In this document: piece after piece, positions 1-8,252 of the stretch
Layout: each line of letters begins with the position of its first letter
Position numbering within the stretch: position 1 is the stretch's first letter
NCBI GenBank assembly: GCA_017467605.1
Contig: JAFUSQ010000030.1
Location: 1 to 54,168, forward strand
Source: a bacterium
Lineage (GTDB): Bacteria > Cyanobacteriota > Vampirovibrionia > Gastranaerophilales > Gastranaerophilaceae
DNA length: 54,168 nt
Direction: 5' to 3'
Notes under the pieces: generated by a model
Database searches by the model: none
The model's input: the letters and a program-made list of their open reading frames with translations, nothing else
What the model was told of the DNA's origin: nothing
Position numbers and translations under genes: made by a program

Positions 1-2
1 AC

Positions 3-665
3 GAAAGAAACTACTATTACCATGATGGTGACGGTGATGGTACGTTTGATGGGGAACCTTCTAATGTTGACCCTGATGACGGTATTGTTGATGCTACTCC
101 GTTAGATATGCCTGATGCTGATGACGATACTGACGTCGATATTGACACGGATACAGATATAGATATTGACTTGGATTCTGATATTGATACTGATTCGGAT
201 TCAGATATAGATACGGACTTAGATATTGATATTGATGCCGATAATGACACAGACGATGATATTAATCCACCTGACGGAAGTTCATCTTATATTCAGAGGA
301 AACTAGTCGACAATAACATTGATACAATTGATAAACGTCAATATATGAGATTTAATGTTTCCGAAATAACAAAACCTGTTACCATGGAAAAAACAAATAA
401 CGGTATAAATAGCTTGATTGACATTTCCAGAGGCGGAATTGCGGTGAAACATGATAATAATTTAAAAGTCGGAGACGTTTTGCCTGTACACATTCAATAC
501 AAAGACCTTGATATAAATACAAATGTCAAAGTGGTTTCAGCGACCAAAAACAGAGCCGGAGCAGAATTTGTAAATCTGGATAAGGCAATAGCAAATCAAT
601 TGTTATACCTAAATATTTTGTTAGAAGCAGATAATAACATGCTTGTAACAAGCTTCAAAGGTTAA
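3..665 (+). CDS. PilZ-domain protein with Asp-alternating tract, 5' truncated by window edge
   Basis: The reading frame is open from the left edge, so the start lies outside the window. The first visible part is rich in D-G-D-G and D-P-D-D motifs like those of calcium-binding loops, followed by about 25 D-x dipeptides (114-260). The C-terminal ~110 residues form a PilZ domain: RQYMR matches the RxxxR motif and DISRGG matches DxSxxG, the two motifs that bind cyclic di-GMP in this family. It is probably a c-di-GMP-responsive protein, but its output and location cannot be told because the N-terminus is missing. The acidic tract could be a linker or bind divalent cations. It converges with the next gene over a shared terminator. 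Confidence 0.85.
   Translation, partial: ERNYYYHDGDGDGTFDGEPSNVDPDDGIVDATPLDMPDADDDTDVDIDTDTDIDIDLDSDIDTDSDSDIDTDLDIDIDADNDTDDDINPPDGSSSYIQRKLVDNNIDTIDKRQYMRFNVSEITKPVTMEKTNNGINSLIDISRGGIAVKHDNNLKVGDVLPVHIQYKDLDINTNVKVVSATKNRAGAEFVNLDKAIANQLLYLNILLEADNNMLVTSFKG
114..260 (+). repeat. coding low-complexity tract, Asp at every second residue
   Basis: The codons alternate between GAT/GAC and a variable residue (I, T, V, S, L), giving about 25 D-x units. Read on the other strand the same DNA gives a serine-rich open frame, which is only a shadow. The tract may vary in length between strains by slippage or recombination. Confidence 0.8.
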
Positions 666-670
666 ATTAC

Positions 671-702
671 AAAAAAGAAGCCGTATAATACGGCTTCTTT
701 TT
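671..702. terminator. bidirectional Rho-independent terminator
   Basis: An inverted repeat with arms AAGAAGCCGTAT and ATACGGCTTCTT is flanked by A-rich and T-rich runs on both sides. It lies between convergent genes; the stop codon of the minus-strand gene overlaps its edge. Confidence 0.9.
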
Positions 703-2668
703 ATCTGAATCTTCTTCTTTGATTGTGATGAAGTCTAACATTGCTATATTGTTTAGGAGTATTGTTATTATTTTTAGCTTGACCGATTTGAGAACCTGCA
801 GATTGTAAGAATGAGCCAAATTCCATCCCTTTAGCAATTTTTTCTTCGAAAGATTTTTTACCGGCTTTATCAATTCCACCTTTAACTGCATCTGCACCTT
901 TTGCTGCTGCGTCTGTACCTTGCTGAGCTGCATCAGCACCTTGTTGAGCTGCATCTGCACCTTTTTGTGCCGCATCAGCACCTTTTGCTGCTGCATCTGT
1001 ACCTTGTTGAGCTGCATCTGCTCCTTTACCGACGGCATCTGTACCTTGAGCTGCCGCATCTGCACCTTTACCAACAGCATCAGTACCTTGAGATGCGGCA
1101 TCAGCACCCTGCTTGGCTGCATCAGTTGATTTTTCTGCAGCTTGAGCTCCTTGTTCTGCTCCTTTTGAAGCACCTTCAGCAGCTTGTGATGCACCTTTAA
1201 ATGAAGATTGAAGTTCTTTTGTACCTTTAACTGCTGAACAACCTGACATTACTGCTGCACCTGCAGATGTTAAAGCTCCTGCGATATTACCTTGAGCTGC
1301 ATATACTGCAGTTTTTGTAATATTTGCCGCACATTTTCCGTAGTTACCAACAGTTTCAACAACTTTACCAACTTTTTCAGTTACGTTACCTGCAGTTTCT
1401 AAGGCAACACCTGCAGCACATGTATAAGGGTTGGATTGCATTGCTTTACCTGCAAGTTGCATACCCTTTCCGACATATTGTGTGGCTTGACCTGCCATTG
1501 CAGTATAACCTGCAATTTGGTCAGCCTTTTCTGCAACTTTTAAAACTTTATCTGAAGCAGATTGATTTTGTTCAACATTTTTTGTATTTGCTTGAGCAGT
1601 TTTTCTATATGCTTTTGCTGTTCTATTTAACTTTCTGATTCTTTTATTTGATGTTGTTTGAATTTTTTTCAAACCGACTTTTGTTTTACCCAAAGAGGTT
1701 TTGGAAGCTTCCATTTGAGTTGTAAAGCCTTCCATTTTTTGTTTTGCAGCATCTTTATCTTCTTGAGTTGCAGATTCATTAGAAAGAATTACGTTTTGTT
1801 GTTCAATCTGAGCTGAAATTTCTTGCATTTTAGCTGACTCTTTTTCCATTTTAGCAGCTTGTTTTTGCATTTGCTTTTCAGATTTTTGAATAAGTTTTTC
1901 TTCGTTCTTCATCTGCTTTTTGAATTTTTTATCATCTGCTTTCATCTTTTTATCTAAAGATTTCATTTCAGATTGAGATTTTTCCATATCAGCAGTACCT
2001 TGTTCGGTTTTTGCTGTTGCAGATTTACAATCATTAGCACTATCTTTTGAATCTGATACTGATTCTTTTCCGTCTTCTGCAGAAGCTTCTTTATTAACGT
2101 TAGAGCCTCTTTTGCTCATTTCAGAATTAACTTTATCCAATTTCTTTTCAACGTCATTTTGAAGAAATCTTGGCAAGTTCATATCTTTTAATTCTGTTAA
2201 GTCATTTTTTAATATTTTTAAATCACCATCAGGAACTGATGTTAAATTATCATAATCATATTTACTTAAATCTACGTGTTTGTCATCTTGCCCTTGAGGA
2301 TCGCCGGGTTTTTGCGGTCCTTGCGGATCACCGGGTTTCTGCGGGCCTTGAAGGCCTTGAGCACCTTGTAAGCCTTGAGCACCGCGTGCACCGCGAGGGC
2401 CTTGAGCACCATTCATCTGAGAAAGTGATTTAGCAGTATTTGCTTTTAACAAATCAGCTGCAGTTGGTTGACCTTTTGGAGTTGCAACATTATTATTCAT
2501 TCCTTTGAATGAACTTACTGTATTACCTTGAGCTTTGAATATAGATTCATTCATGCCCATTCCCGGAGCAAGCTTTTTAGAAAAGCCGGCTTTTTGACCT
2601 TGACCGCTTTTCATAGCTTTTAACAGCTTTTGAATATCTATATTTTGATTTACGCCATTAATGCTCAC
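701..2668 (-). CDS. 655-aa collagen-like and heptad-repeat protein of unknown function
   Basis: No known family is recognised. From the N-terminus it has a polar region, a Gly-X-Y collagen-like stretch (about residues 87-127), a long Lys/Glu/Gln-rich coiled-coil region (about 190-375), an Ala/Gly-rich amphipathic or membrane-associating segment (about 375-485), and 13 near-perfect seven-residue repeats of the form G-[AT]-D-A-A-x-[QK] (about 506-596). The start codon is GTG with GGAGA eight bases upstream. There is no classical signal peptide. The order of coiled coil, hydrophobic Ala/Gly region and coiled repeat faintly recalls secreted translocators or fibrous surface proteins, but that is a shape resemblance only. 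It stands alone, divergent from fabI. Confidence 0.8.
   Translation of the reverse strand: MSINGVNQNIDIQKLLKAMKSGQGQKAGFSKKLAPGMGMNESIFKAQGNTVSSFKGMNNNVATPKGQPTAADLLKANTAKSLSQMNGAQGPRGARGAQGLQGAQGLQGPQKPGDPQGPQKPGDPQGQDDKHVDLSKYDYDNLTSVPDGDLKILKNDLTELKDMNLPRFLQNDVEKKLDKVNSEMSKRGSNVNKEASAEDGKESVSDSKDSANDCKSATAKTEQGTADMEKSQSEMKSLDKKMKADDKKFKKQMKNEEKLIQKSEKQMQKQAAKMEKESAKMQEISAQIEQQNVILSNESATQEDKDAAKQKMEGFTTQMEASKTSLGKTKVGLKKIQTTSNKRIRKLNRTAKAYRKTAQANTKNVEQNQSASDKVLKVAEKADQIAGYTAMAGQATQYVGKGMQLAGKAMQSNPYTCAAGVALETAGNVTEKVGKVVETVGNYGKCAANITKTAVYAAQGNIAGALTSAGAAVMSGCSAVKGTKELQSSFKGASQAAEGASKGAEQGAQAAEKSTDAAKQGADAASQGTDAVGKGADAAAQGTDAVGKGADAAQQGTDAAAKGADAAQKGADAAQQGADAAQQGTDAAAKGADAVKGGIDKAGKKSFEEKIAKGMEFGSFLQSAGSQIGQAKNNNNTPKQYSNVRLHHNQRRRFR
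880..1152 (-). repeat. 21-bp coding minisatellite, 13 units
   Basis: Thirteen consecutive 21-bp units encode heptads such as GADAAQQ, GTDAAAK and GTDAVGK. The units differ mainly at positions 2 and 5-7. The heptad spacing predicts an alpha-helical coiled rod. Confidence 0.8.
2288..2410 (-). repeat. collagen-like Gly-X-Y tract
   Basis: The frame encodes consecutive GAQ, GPR, GAR, GAQ, GLQ triplets followed by two copies of a GPQKPGDPQ block. The local GC content is clearly higher than in the flanks. Confidence 0.8.
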
Positions 2669-2747
2669 TTTTAAAGCTCTCCAAAATTAAATCTCTCTTG
2701 TATATATAAAAACTTTTAAAATTGCCCAATTTCAGCACTTAGACAAT

Positions 2748-2765
2748 TGTTTACAAATGTTTACA
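2748..2765. promoter_or_regulatory. tandem TGTTTACA direct repeat upstream of fabI
   Basis: Two exact copies of TGTTTACA start at 2748 and 2758, so they are offset by ten bases, one helical turn. They sit about 25 bp upstream of the fabI -35 box in a divergent intergenic region. This is a possible regulator site; no binding protein is identified. Confidence 0.4.
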
Positions 2766-2789
2766 TTAGCATTGTTAAATATCAAAAAT

Positions 2790-2817
2790 TTGATTTCATA
2801 TATTTTTTTGATAAAAT
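2790..2817 (+). promoter_or_regulatory. sigma70-type promoter of fabI
   Basis: The -35 box TTGATT (2790-2795) and the -10 box TAAAAT (2812-2817) are separated by 16 bp. The fabI start is 35 bp downstream, preceded by a GGGAG ribosome binding site. Confidence 0.6.
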
Positions 2818-2852
2818 TTAGTTGTAAAAATTTTAATTAGGGAGACTATAAT

Positions 2853-3662
2853 ATGGATTTAATGAAAGGTAAAAAGGGAGTAATTTTCGGAGTTTCAAAT
2901 ACTCATGGGATTGCTTACGGTATTGCAAAACAACTATATGATGCAGGAGCAGAAATTGCATTTACTTATGCAGGTGAAGCAATGGAAAAAAGAGTTCGTC
3001 CGATTGCAGAAAGTATGGACGCAAAAATCATCATGAGTTGTGATGTTACAAAAGAAGATGAAGTAAAAGCTGTATTTGATGAAATTGAAAAAGTTTACGG
3101 AAAAATTGATTTTGTAGTTCACGCAGTTGCATTTGCTAAAAAAGAAGATTTGATGGGAAGATTTGTTGATACATCAGTTGATGGTTGGAACACTGCATTA
3201 GGCGTAAGTGCATACTCACTTGTTACAATTTGTCGTAACGCTGAACCTATTATGAATGAAGGAGGTTCAATATTTGCTCTTACTTATCTTGGTTCTATCC
3301 TTTCTGTTCCAAGTTACAATGTAATGGGCGTAGCAAAAGCTGCACTAGAATCCTCTATGAGATTTTTGGCAGTGGATATGGGTAAAAAAGGTATCAGAGT
3401 TAACTGTATTTCTGCCGGACCTGTTAAAACTCTTGCTTCAATGGGTATTAACGGATTTTCTAAAATGCTTAAAGCCGCAGTTGCACGTTCACCTTTGAGC
3501 AGAAATGTTGCACTTGAAGAAGTCGGAAAAGCAGGACTTTATCTTGCTTCAGATCTTTCAACAGGTACAACAGGTGAAGTTATTTATGTTGATTGCGGCT
3601 GCCATTCAGCTTACGGTTCTGCGGAAGAAATGGATATATTAGCTAATAATATTGAATTATAA
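2853..3662 (+). CDS. fabI: enoyl-[acyl-carrier-protein] reductase (NADH)
   Basis: This enzyme catalyses the last reduction of the fatty-acid elongation cycle in the cytoplasm, reducing trans-2-enoyl-ACP. It belongs to the short-chain dehydrogenase superfamily. The FabI nucleotide-binding segment GVSNTHGIAYGIA (from residue 13) is present, and the catalytic Tyr155-x6-Lys162 is in YNVMGVAK; Tyr145 matches the second conserved tyrosine. The length of 269 aa is typical (about 260). The ATG at 2853 follows GGGAG. It is a single-gene transcript with its own promoter and terminator. As FabI it would be the target of triclosan-like inhibitors. Confidence 0.95.
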   Translation: MDLMKGKKGVIFGVSNTHGIAYGIAKQLYDAGAEIAFTYAGEAMEKRVRPIAESMDAKIIMSCDVTKEDEVKAVFDEIEKVYGKIDFVVHAVAFAKKEDLMGRFVDTSVDGWNTALGVSAYSLVTICRNAEPIMNEGGSIFALTYLGSILSVPSYNVMGVAKAALESSMRFLAVDMGKKGIRVNCISAGPVKTLASMGINGFSKMLKAAVARSPLSRNVALEEVGKAGLYLASDLSTGTTGEVIYVDCGCHSAYGSAEEMDILANNIEL

Positions 3663-3678
3663 GCTAAATTAAAACAGA

Positions 3679-3724
3679 AAAATAACGTCATTTTGAAGAA
3701 AATTCAAAATGACGTTATTTTTAG
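3679..3724. terminator. bidirectional terminator between fabI and ribF
   Basis: An 18-bp inverted repeat contains AATAACGTCATTTTGAA, a five-base loop and its complement, flanked by A and T runs on both sides. It serves the two convergent genes. Confidence 0.9.
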
Positions 3725-3741
3725 TTTATTTTGAAACAGAA

Positions 3742-4641
3742 TTATCGCAAAGATTGAATATCAAAATCAATCTGCAATTTTAAATCTTCAATACTATCAA
3801 ACTTTATTTCAGGTCTAATCATCTTATTAAAACATACTTTTAATTCTTGTCCATAAATATCTTCGTTAAAATTCAATATATAAACTTCTAATATAGTTAT
3901 ACCGTCATTAGAAACTGTCGGAGAAACACCAAAATTTGCCAATCCGCGCTTTATAACACCGTTGGGAAATTCAACATCAACATCATAAACACCATGCGGA
4001 GGTTCAACAATATCCAAAGGATAAATGATATTTGCCGTAGGATATCCGATAGTTCTGCCAAGTTCACGCCCCTTTATAACAGTACCTTTGATCGAAAACT
4101 TACGGCCCAGCATATTTTCTGCCATATCAACAACCCCGGTTTTAATAAACTGACGAATAGCAGTAGAACTAATCATATCACCAAAAATTGCCTGAGGCGG
4201 GGTAGCAAAATATACATATCCGAATTTATCTTGATTATCAGAAAGAAACTTCACATTACCGGATTTGTCAACTCCAAACTTATGATTAAAACCCGTTGAA
4301 ATAGCTTTTGGTTTAAAATACTTCATTAAAATATCAGATAGATATTGCATAGGAGACATATTGCAAACAGATGCAAAGTCTAATTCAAAAACATAATCCA
4401 CACCTAATTGCTCTAAATACTTATATTTATCCTCAAGAGTCAAAATATATTTCGGAGACACACCTTTAAAAAAACAATACGGGTGTTCTTTAAAAGTTAT
4501 TACAGCAGATTGAACTCCAATTTCATGGGCAAAATCAACAGCACAGGAGATTACCGCTTGATGCCCCAAATGGACTCCATCGAAAAATCCCAAGGCAATA
4601 GATAGATTTGGTATCTCTCTTAATTCTCTGATAATCTCCAT
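3742..4641 (-). CDS. ribF: bifunctional riboflavin kinase / FMN adenylyltransferase
   Basis: RibF makes FMN and then FAD from riboflavin and ATP. The N-terminal nucleotidyltransferase has GFFDGVHLGH (residues 18-27, the HxGH motif); the C-terminal flavokinase has GRTIGYPTANI, the conserved GxPTAN block. The length of 299 aa is close to the family norm of about 310. The ATG has no Shine-Dalgarno site; instead TATAAT ends six bases before it, which predicts a leaderless transcript. No FMN riboswitch could fit in such a leader. Confidence 0.95.
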   Translation of the reverse strand: MEIIRELREIPNLSIALGFFDGVHLGHQAVISCAVDFAHEIGVQSAVITFKEHPYCFFKGVSPKYILTLEDKYKYLEQLGVDYVFELDFASVCNMSPMQYLSDILMKYFKPKAISTGFNHKFGVDKSGNVKFLSDNQDKFGYVYFATPPQAIFGDMISSTAIRQFIKTGVVDMAENMLGRKFSIKGTVIKGRELGRTIGYPTANIIYPLDIVEPPHGVYDVDVEFPNGVIKRGLANFGVSPTVSNDGITILEVYILNFNEDIYGQELKVCFNKMIRPEIKFDSIEDLKLQIDFDIQSLR

Positions 4642-4647
4642 AATATA

Positions 4648-4675
4648 ATTATACTCAAAACTTTCTGCTTGTAAA
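4648..4675 (-). promoter_or_regulatory. leaderless promoter of ribF
   Basis: On the minus strand TTTACA (4675-4670) and TATAAT (4653-4648) are 16 bp apart. Only six bases (TATATT) separate the -10 box from the ribF ATG, so transcription should start at or next to the A of the start codon. Confidence 0.65.
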
Positions 4676-4689
4676 AATTGTAAACTATG

Positions 4690-5970
4690 TTAATTAAATA
4701 AAATACCGACAATAGAAGCTGACATATAACAAGTTAATGTTCCGCAAATTAAAGCTCTCAAACCAAGACGGGCAAGATTTTTCCGCTGATTTGGAGCAAG
4801 TTCGCCAATACCGCCAAGTAAAATCGCAATAGATCCAAAATTTCCAAAGCTGCAAAGAGCAAAACTTGCAATTAAAAATGCTTTAGGTGACAAATGCATT
4901 GCAGGAGAAGTCAAATCTACATAAGCAACCATCTCATTCAATACCAGCTTTGTACCCATCAAACCTCCGACTGTAGTTGCCTCATTCAAAGGTACCCCCA
5001 TTACTATCGCAAATAATGCAAAAATCTTTCCTAATATCATCTTTAAAGACAATTGAGTCAAATCAAATGATGCAAAATTAATATGTAAATATTTAACTAC
5101 TAATTGACCAAAGCCACCCAAAAACCAATCAATCATAGCAACAAGAGCAACAAGTGCTAAAATCATTGCTATAACATTTATAGCGACTTTCATACCCTCA
5201 GAAGCACCTGCTGATATTGCATCAAAAACGTTAACATGCTGTCTTTTACGCCGACTGAAAGATAATTTTATGTCTTTACCGGTTTCTGTTTCACTTGTCT
5301 CCGGGAAAACTATTTTGGAAATAACCAAAGCCCCGGGAGCAGCCATAACAGAAGATGCCAGAAGATATTCGGCAGGAATTCCCATACCTATATATATAGG
5401 CATAATAGAACCCGATATACAAGCTAAAGAACCGGACATTGAAGCCAATAACTCCGAACGGGTCAAATTTGCCAAATAAGGTTTTATCATAATTTGAGCA
5501 ACAATTTGCCCGACAAAAGCACTTGCAACATTCGATAAAGCTTCTGCCCCGCTAACATCAAGAAGCTTATTCATAGCCTTACCCAAAACCGCAACAACCC
5601 TTTGCATTATGCCATAATGATAAAGAATATTAACCAATATCATCATAAATACAGTTGATGCTACAAGCTGCAATGCAAAAATTGAACCGCCATGACCTGC
5701 AAAAATTTCTCCGAATTTTGCATTCATTAAACCGCCAAAAACAAATTCACCGCCCTGTTTAGCAAACACCAACAGTTTTTGTATAAACAAACCGATTGCC
5801 ATGAAAAGCTTTTGACCAAGCGGTATCTTAAATATAAAAATAGCAAATAAAACTTGTAACAAAAAACCCATTCCAACTGTTTTGTAATTAATTGCCTTTT
5901 TGTTGTTTGATAATAAATAAGATAAACCAAATATTATAATTATCCCAAAAATTCCAATAAATCTGCTCAT
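4690..5970 (-). CDS. nupC: concentrative nucleoside transporter (NupC/CNT family)
   Basis: This integral inner-membrane protein would import nucleosides with a cation gradient. It is 426 aa with many hydrophobic segments. The order is an N-terminal membrane domain, a central gate-like region (residues about 95-200, including GQIVAQIMIKPYLANLTRSE), a short basic loop (SRRKRQH) and a C-terminal transport domain ending near FGSIAILLGGIGELAP, all typical of CNT carriers. The ATG follows AAGGGG. It is transcribed alone, downstream of a terminator. Confidence 0.9.
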   Translation of the reverse strand: MSRFIGIFGIIIIFGLSYLLSNNKKAINYKTVGMGFLLQVLFAIFIFKIPLGQKLFMAIGLFIQKLLVFAKQGGEFVFGGLMNAKFGEIFAGHGGSIFALQLVASTVFMMILVNILYHYGIMQRVVAVLGKAMNKLLDVSGAEALSNVASAFVGQIVAQIMIKPYLANLTRSELLASMSGSLACISGSIMPIYIGMGIPAEYLLASSVMAAPGALVISKIVFPETSETETGKDIKLSFSRRKRQHVNVFDAISAGASEGMKVAINVIAMILALVALVAMIDWFLGGFGQLVVKYLHINFASFDLTQLSLKMILGKIFALFAIVMGVPLNEATTVGGLMGTKLVLNEMVAYVDLTSPAMHLSPKAFLIASFALCSFGNFGSIAILLGGIGELAPNQRKNLARLGLRALICGTLTCYMSASIVGILFN

Positions 5971-6003
5971 AATGCCCCTTAACTGACTATGTTTAAATTA
6001 TAC

Positions 6004-6034
6004 AAAAAAGAAGTCTTTTACGGACTTCTTTTTT
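6004..6034 (-). terminator. terminator of the TPR gene
   Basis: Arms AAAAAAGAAGTC and GACTTCTTTTTT with a seven-base loop lie between the minus-strand TPR gene and nupC. The A and T runs could let it work in both directions. Confidence 0.85.
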
Positions 6035-6068
6035 ATAAAAATGTGATAAAAATTAACGCAAATTATTT

Positions 6069-7478
6069 TTATTTGTTGAAAAGTTTCATAATTCTATCTA
6101 TCAAACCTACAGATTCTTCCGCATCACCGGAACCAAGACTTGATAATTTATCGAGTCTGTCTTTTGCCATTTTGTATTCCACAGGATCTTTTACCAATTC
6201 AAGATACTTACTATAAATTTCTATAGCTTTATCATTTGCACGTACCTTCTCATAAGATTTTGCCAAAAGTTTTAATGAATCTAAATCTTTTGAATCAACT
6301 TCGACTAACTTTTCTAAATATTTAACCTGAGTTCTGTAATCACCCAAACTTTCCCGGTAATTTGCAAGTTTTCTTAATGCTTCTTTATTACTTGGTTCAA
6401 TTTTAATTATTTTTTCGTAATATTCAGAAGCGTGATCTACGTCTCCATCTTCAGTCAACAAATCAGCCAAAGTAAACATAACATTAACATCATCTGCACG
6501 CAATTGAACAGCATTCAAAAATTCATTAACCGCAATATCTCTATTACCTCTTAATAAATTATATCTTGCCCAATTTAAATGTGCATGATATTCATCACCT
6601 GTTTCATCATAAACAAGTGCTTTCATTTGATATGTTAGAGGAGAATTCGGCTGAGCTTTATTGTATTCTTCTATATATTCGAGTGCTTTTTCAAAATCCT
6701 TTGAAGAATAACAATATTGAGCTTGTAAAGTAAAATATTTAGGTAAATTTTTATATTCCTCAGGTAAATTTTTCAATTTCATATAAGCCTGTGAAACTTC
6801 ACCCAACTCAAGCATACATTGTATTTTTAACAACTCATCTTTTGTAGCTTCAATAGCGGATTTGGCATCTCCGCTTTTTAGATAAATAGTTGCAAGAGCC
6901 TCACTTATTCTATCAGAATTAAAGCCTTTTTGTTTAGCTCGAAGCAAAGCATCAATCGCACTTGAGTAAGCTTCATCTTGCAAATATATGTCAGCCAGCT
7001 GCAAAAATATATCTTCATGCAAATTGTCATATTCAATAATTATATTATATTCATCTATTGCTTTAGGGATATTACCGGTTTGTCGGTATAAATTAGCAAG
7101 AGTCAAACGTGTCATAATAACTTGCGTATCATCTTCATTCGCATGAGCCAAAGCCTTTTTAAAATCATTAATAGCAAAATCTAATTTACCTTCCAAAGAA
7201 TTTTTATTACCTCGGTAAATATAATATTTATACTTATCAGTATTTTCAAATATAGTCATTAATTGCTCATAAGCCAAAGAATTAGAAACATCTCGTTTCA
7301 AAATTTCATAATAATATCCTGCAGCTTCATCTTTTTTTTCTAAAATTAATGCCAAATGACCTAATCTTTCTAAAATGCCAAGATCATCGGGAGAATTATT
7401 GTATTCTTTTTTATATTCCTCAAATGCTTGTTCATATTGTTCATTGGATTCAAATTGTTCAGCTAATTGTAAACTCAT
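6069..7478 (-). CDS. tetratricopeptide-repeat protein, 469 aa
   Basis: The protein consists almost entirely of TPR-type helical repeats, recognisable by recurring A-x(3)-Y and P-x(5)-L patterns such as LERLGHLALI, ATIYLKSGDAKSAI and LADLLTEDGDVDHASEYYEKIIKIEP. No signal peptide, transmembrane segment or enzymatic domain is visible, so it is probably a cytoplasmic scaffold for protein-protein contacts. The start has AAGGAG upstream. Its partner cannot be named from sequence. Confidence 0.85.
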   Translation of the reverse strand: MSLQLAEQFESNEQYEQAFEEYKKEYNNSPDDLGILERLGHLALILEKKDEAAGYYYEILKRDVSNSLAYEQLMTIFENTDKYKYYIYRGNKNSLEGKLDFAINDFKKALAHANEDDTQVIMTRLTLANLYRQTGNIPKAIDEYNIIIEYDNLHEDIFLQLADIYLQDEAYSSAIDALLRAKQKGFNSDRISEALATIYLKSGDAKSAIEATKDELLKIQCMLELGEVSQAYMKLKNLPEEYKNLPKYFTLQAQYCYSSKDFEKALEYIEEYNKAQPNSPLTYQMKALVYDETGDEYHAHLNWARYNLLRGNRDIAVNEFLNAVQLRADDVNVMFTLADLLTEDGDVDHASEYYEKIIKIEPSNKEALRKLANYRESLGDYRTQVKYLEKLVEVDSKDLDSLKLLAKSYEKVRANDKAIEIYSKYLELVKDPVEYKMAKDRLDKLSSLGSGDAEESVGLIDRIMKLFNK

Positions 7479-7555
7479 TTACTCTACTCCTTTATATATA
7501 ATATTATGAGGCTATTATAACATTAATTTGCGACATAAGTCTATAATACAAATAA

Positions 7556-8113
7556 TCAATTAAAGCTATTCTGAGTTTTTTGCATACCGTTTTCCAGATA
7601 AAATTCTATACCGGAAACAGCTTTTTTAATTACAGATTTAAGCTCATCTAATTGTTCAGATGTAAAATTTTTAAGCACAAAAACTTCCGAAGGTATTGGA
7701 GGCTGAGGCCCAATACCGATTTTTAAACGAGCAATATCAGATGTTCCGACACACTTTATAACAGATTTAATACCATTATGTCCGCCATCTGAACCATTTG
7801 CTCGGAACCTCATTTTACCAAGCTCTAATGATAAATCATCATAAATAACCAAAACATTATCGGGAGAAATTTTGTAATAATTCATAACAAGCTGCACTGC
7901 CTCACCGGATAAATTCATAAAAGTTGTTGGTTTAATTACTATCAAATCTTCATCACCAAATTTAAACTTCGTAATAAAACATTTTAACTTTTTATCTTCT
8001 TTAAAAGAAATATTTTGAGACATAACAAATTTATCCACGACCATAAACCCGACATTATGACGAGTAAAGAAATACTTTTCTCCTATATTACCCAAGCCAA
8101 CAACTAACTTCAT
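7556..8113 (-). CDS. pth: peptidyl-tRNA hydrolase
   Basis: Pth cleaves peptidyl-tRNAs released from stalled ribosomes, recycling tRNA. The start is set at the ATG giving MKLVVGLGN, preceded by AAGGAT at good spacing; an in-frame ATG 18 bases upstream would place that Shine-Dalgarno site inside the coding region. Family residues are present: N9 in GLGN, catalytic H19 in RHNVGF, FMNLSGEAV, and YDDLSL, GGHNGIKS. The length of 185 aa is normal. Confidence 0.95.
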   Translation of the reverse strand: MKLVVGLGNIGEKYFFTRHNVGFMVVDKFVMSQNISFKEDKKLKCFITKFKFGDEDLIVIKPTTFMNLSGEAVQLVMNYYKISPDNVLVIYDDLSLELGKMRFRANGSDGGHNGIKSVIKCVGTSDIARLKIGIGPQPPIPSEVFVLKNFTSEQLDELKSVIKKAVSGIEFYLENGMQKTQNSFN

Positions 8114-8252
8114 ATTATAAAAATCCTTCAATATTAAATAAATCTTACACTTAGTATTTTAACGTAAATAAATATTACCGTAATGGAATAGCAAGTTTAT
8201 GCTTAACAAAAAGATAAATAATAACTAAATTATGGAAAAAGAGGTAAATAAT

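Noticed and set aside
17-250. Serine-rich open frame on the minus strand
   Set aside because: It is the antisense of the Asp-alternating tract of the PilZ gene, has no ribosome site, and its composition is explained by the GAT/GAC repeat.
880-1152. CRISPR array
   Set aside because: The 21-bp units are contiguous, in frame and without spacers, so this is a coding minisatellite. No cas gene is present anywhere in the window.
901-1200. Leu/His-rich and Cys-rich plus-strand frames
   Set aside because: They are antisense shadows of the 21-bp repeat in the 655-aa gene, with no start signals.
701-2668. Type III secretion translocator
   Set aside because: The coiled-coil and Ala/Gly layout is only a vague resemblance; no chaperone, needle or secretion genes are near.
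4642-4700. FMN riboswitch upstream of ribF
   Set aside because: The predicted transcript starts at the ATG and the region shows no conserved riboswitch core.
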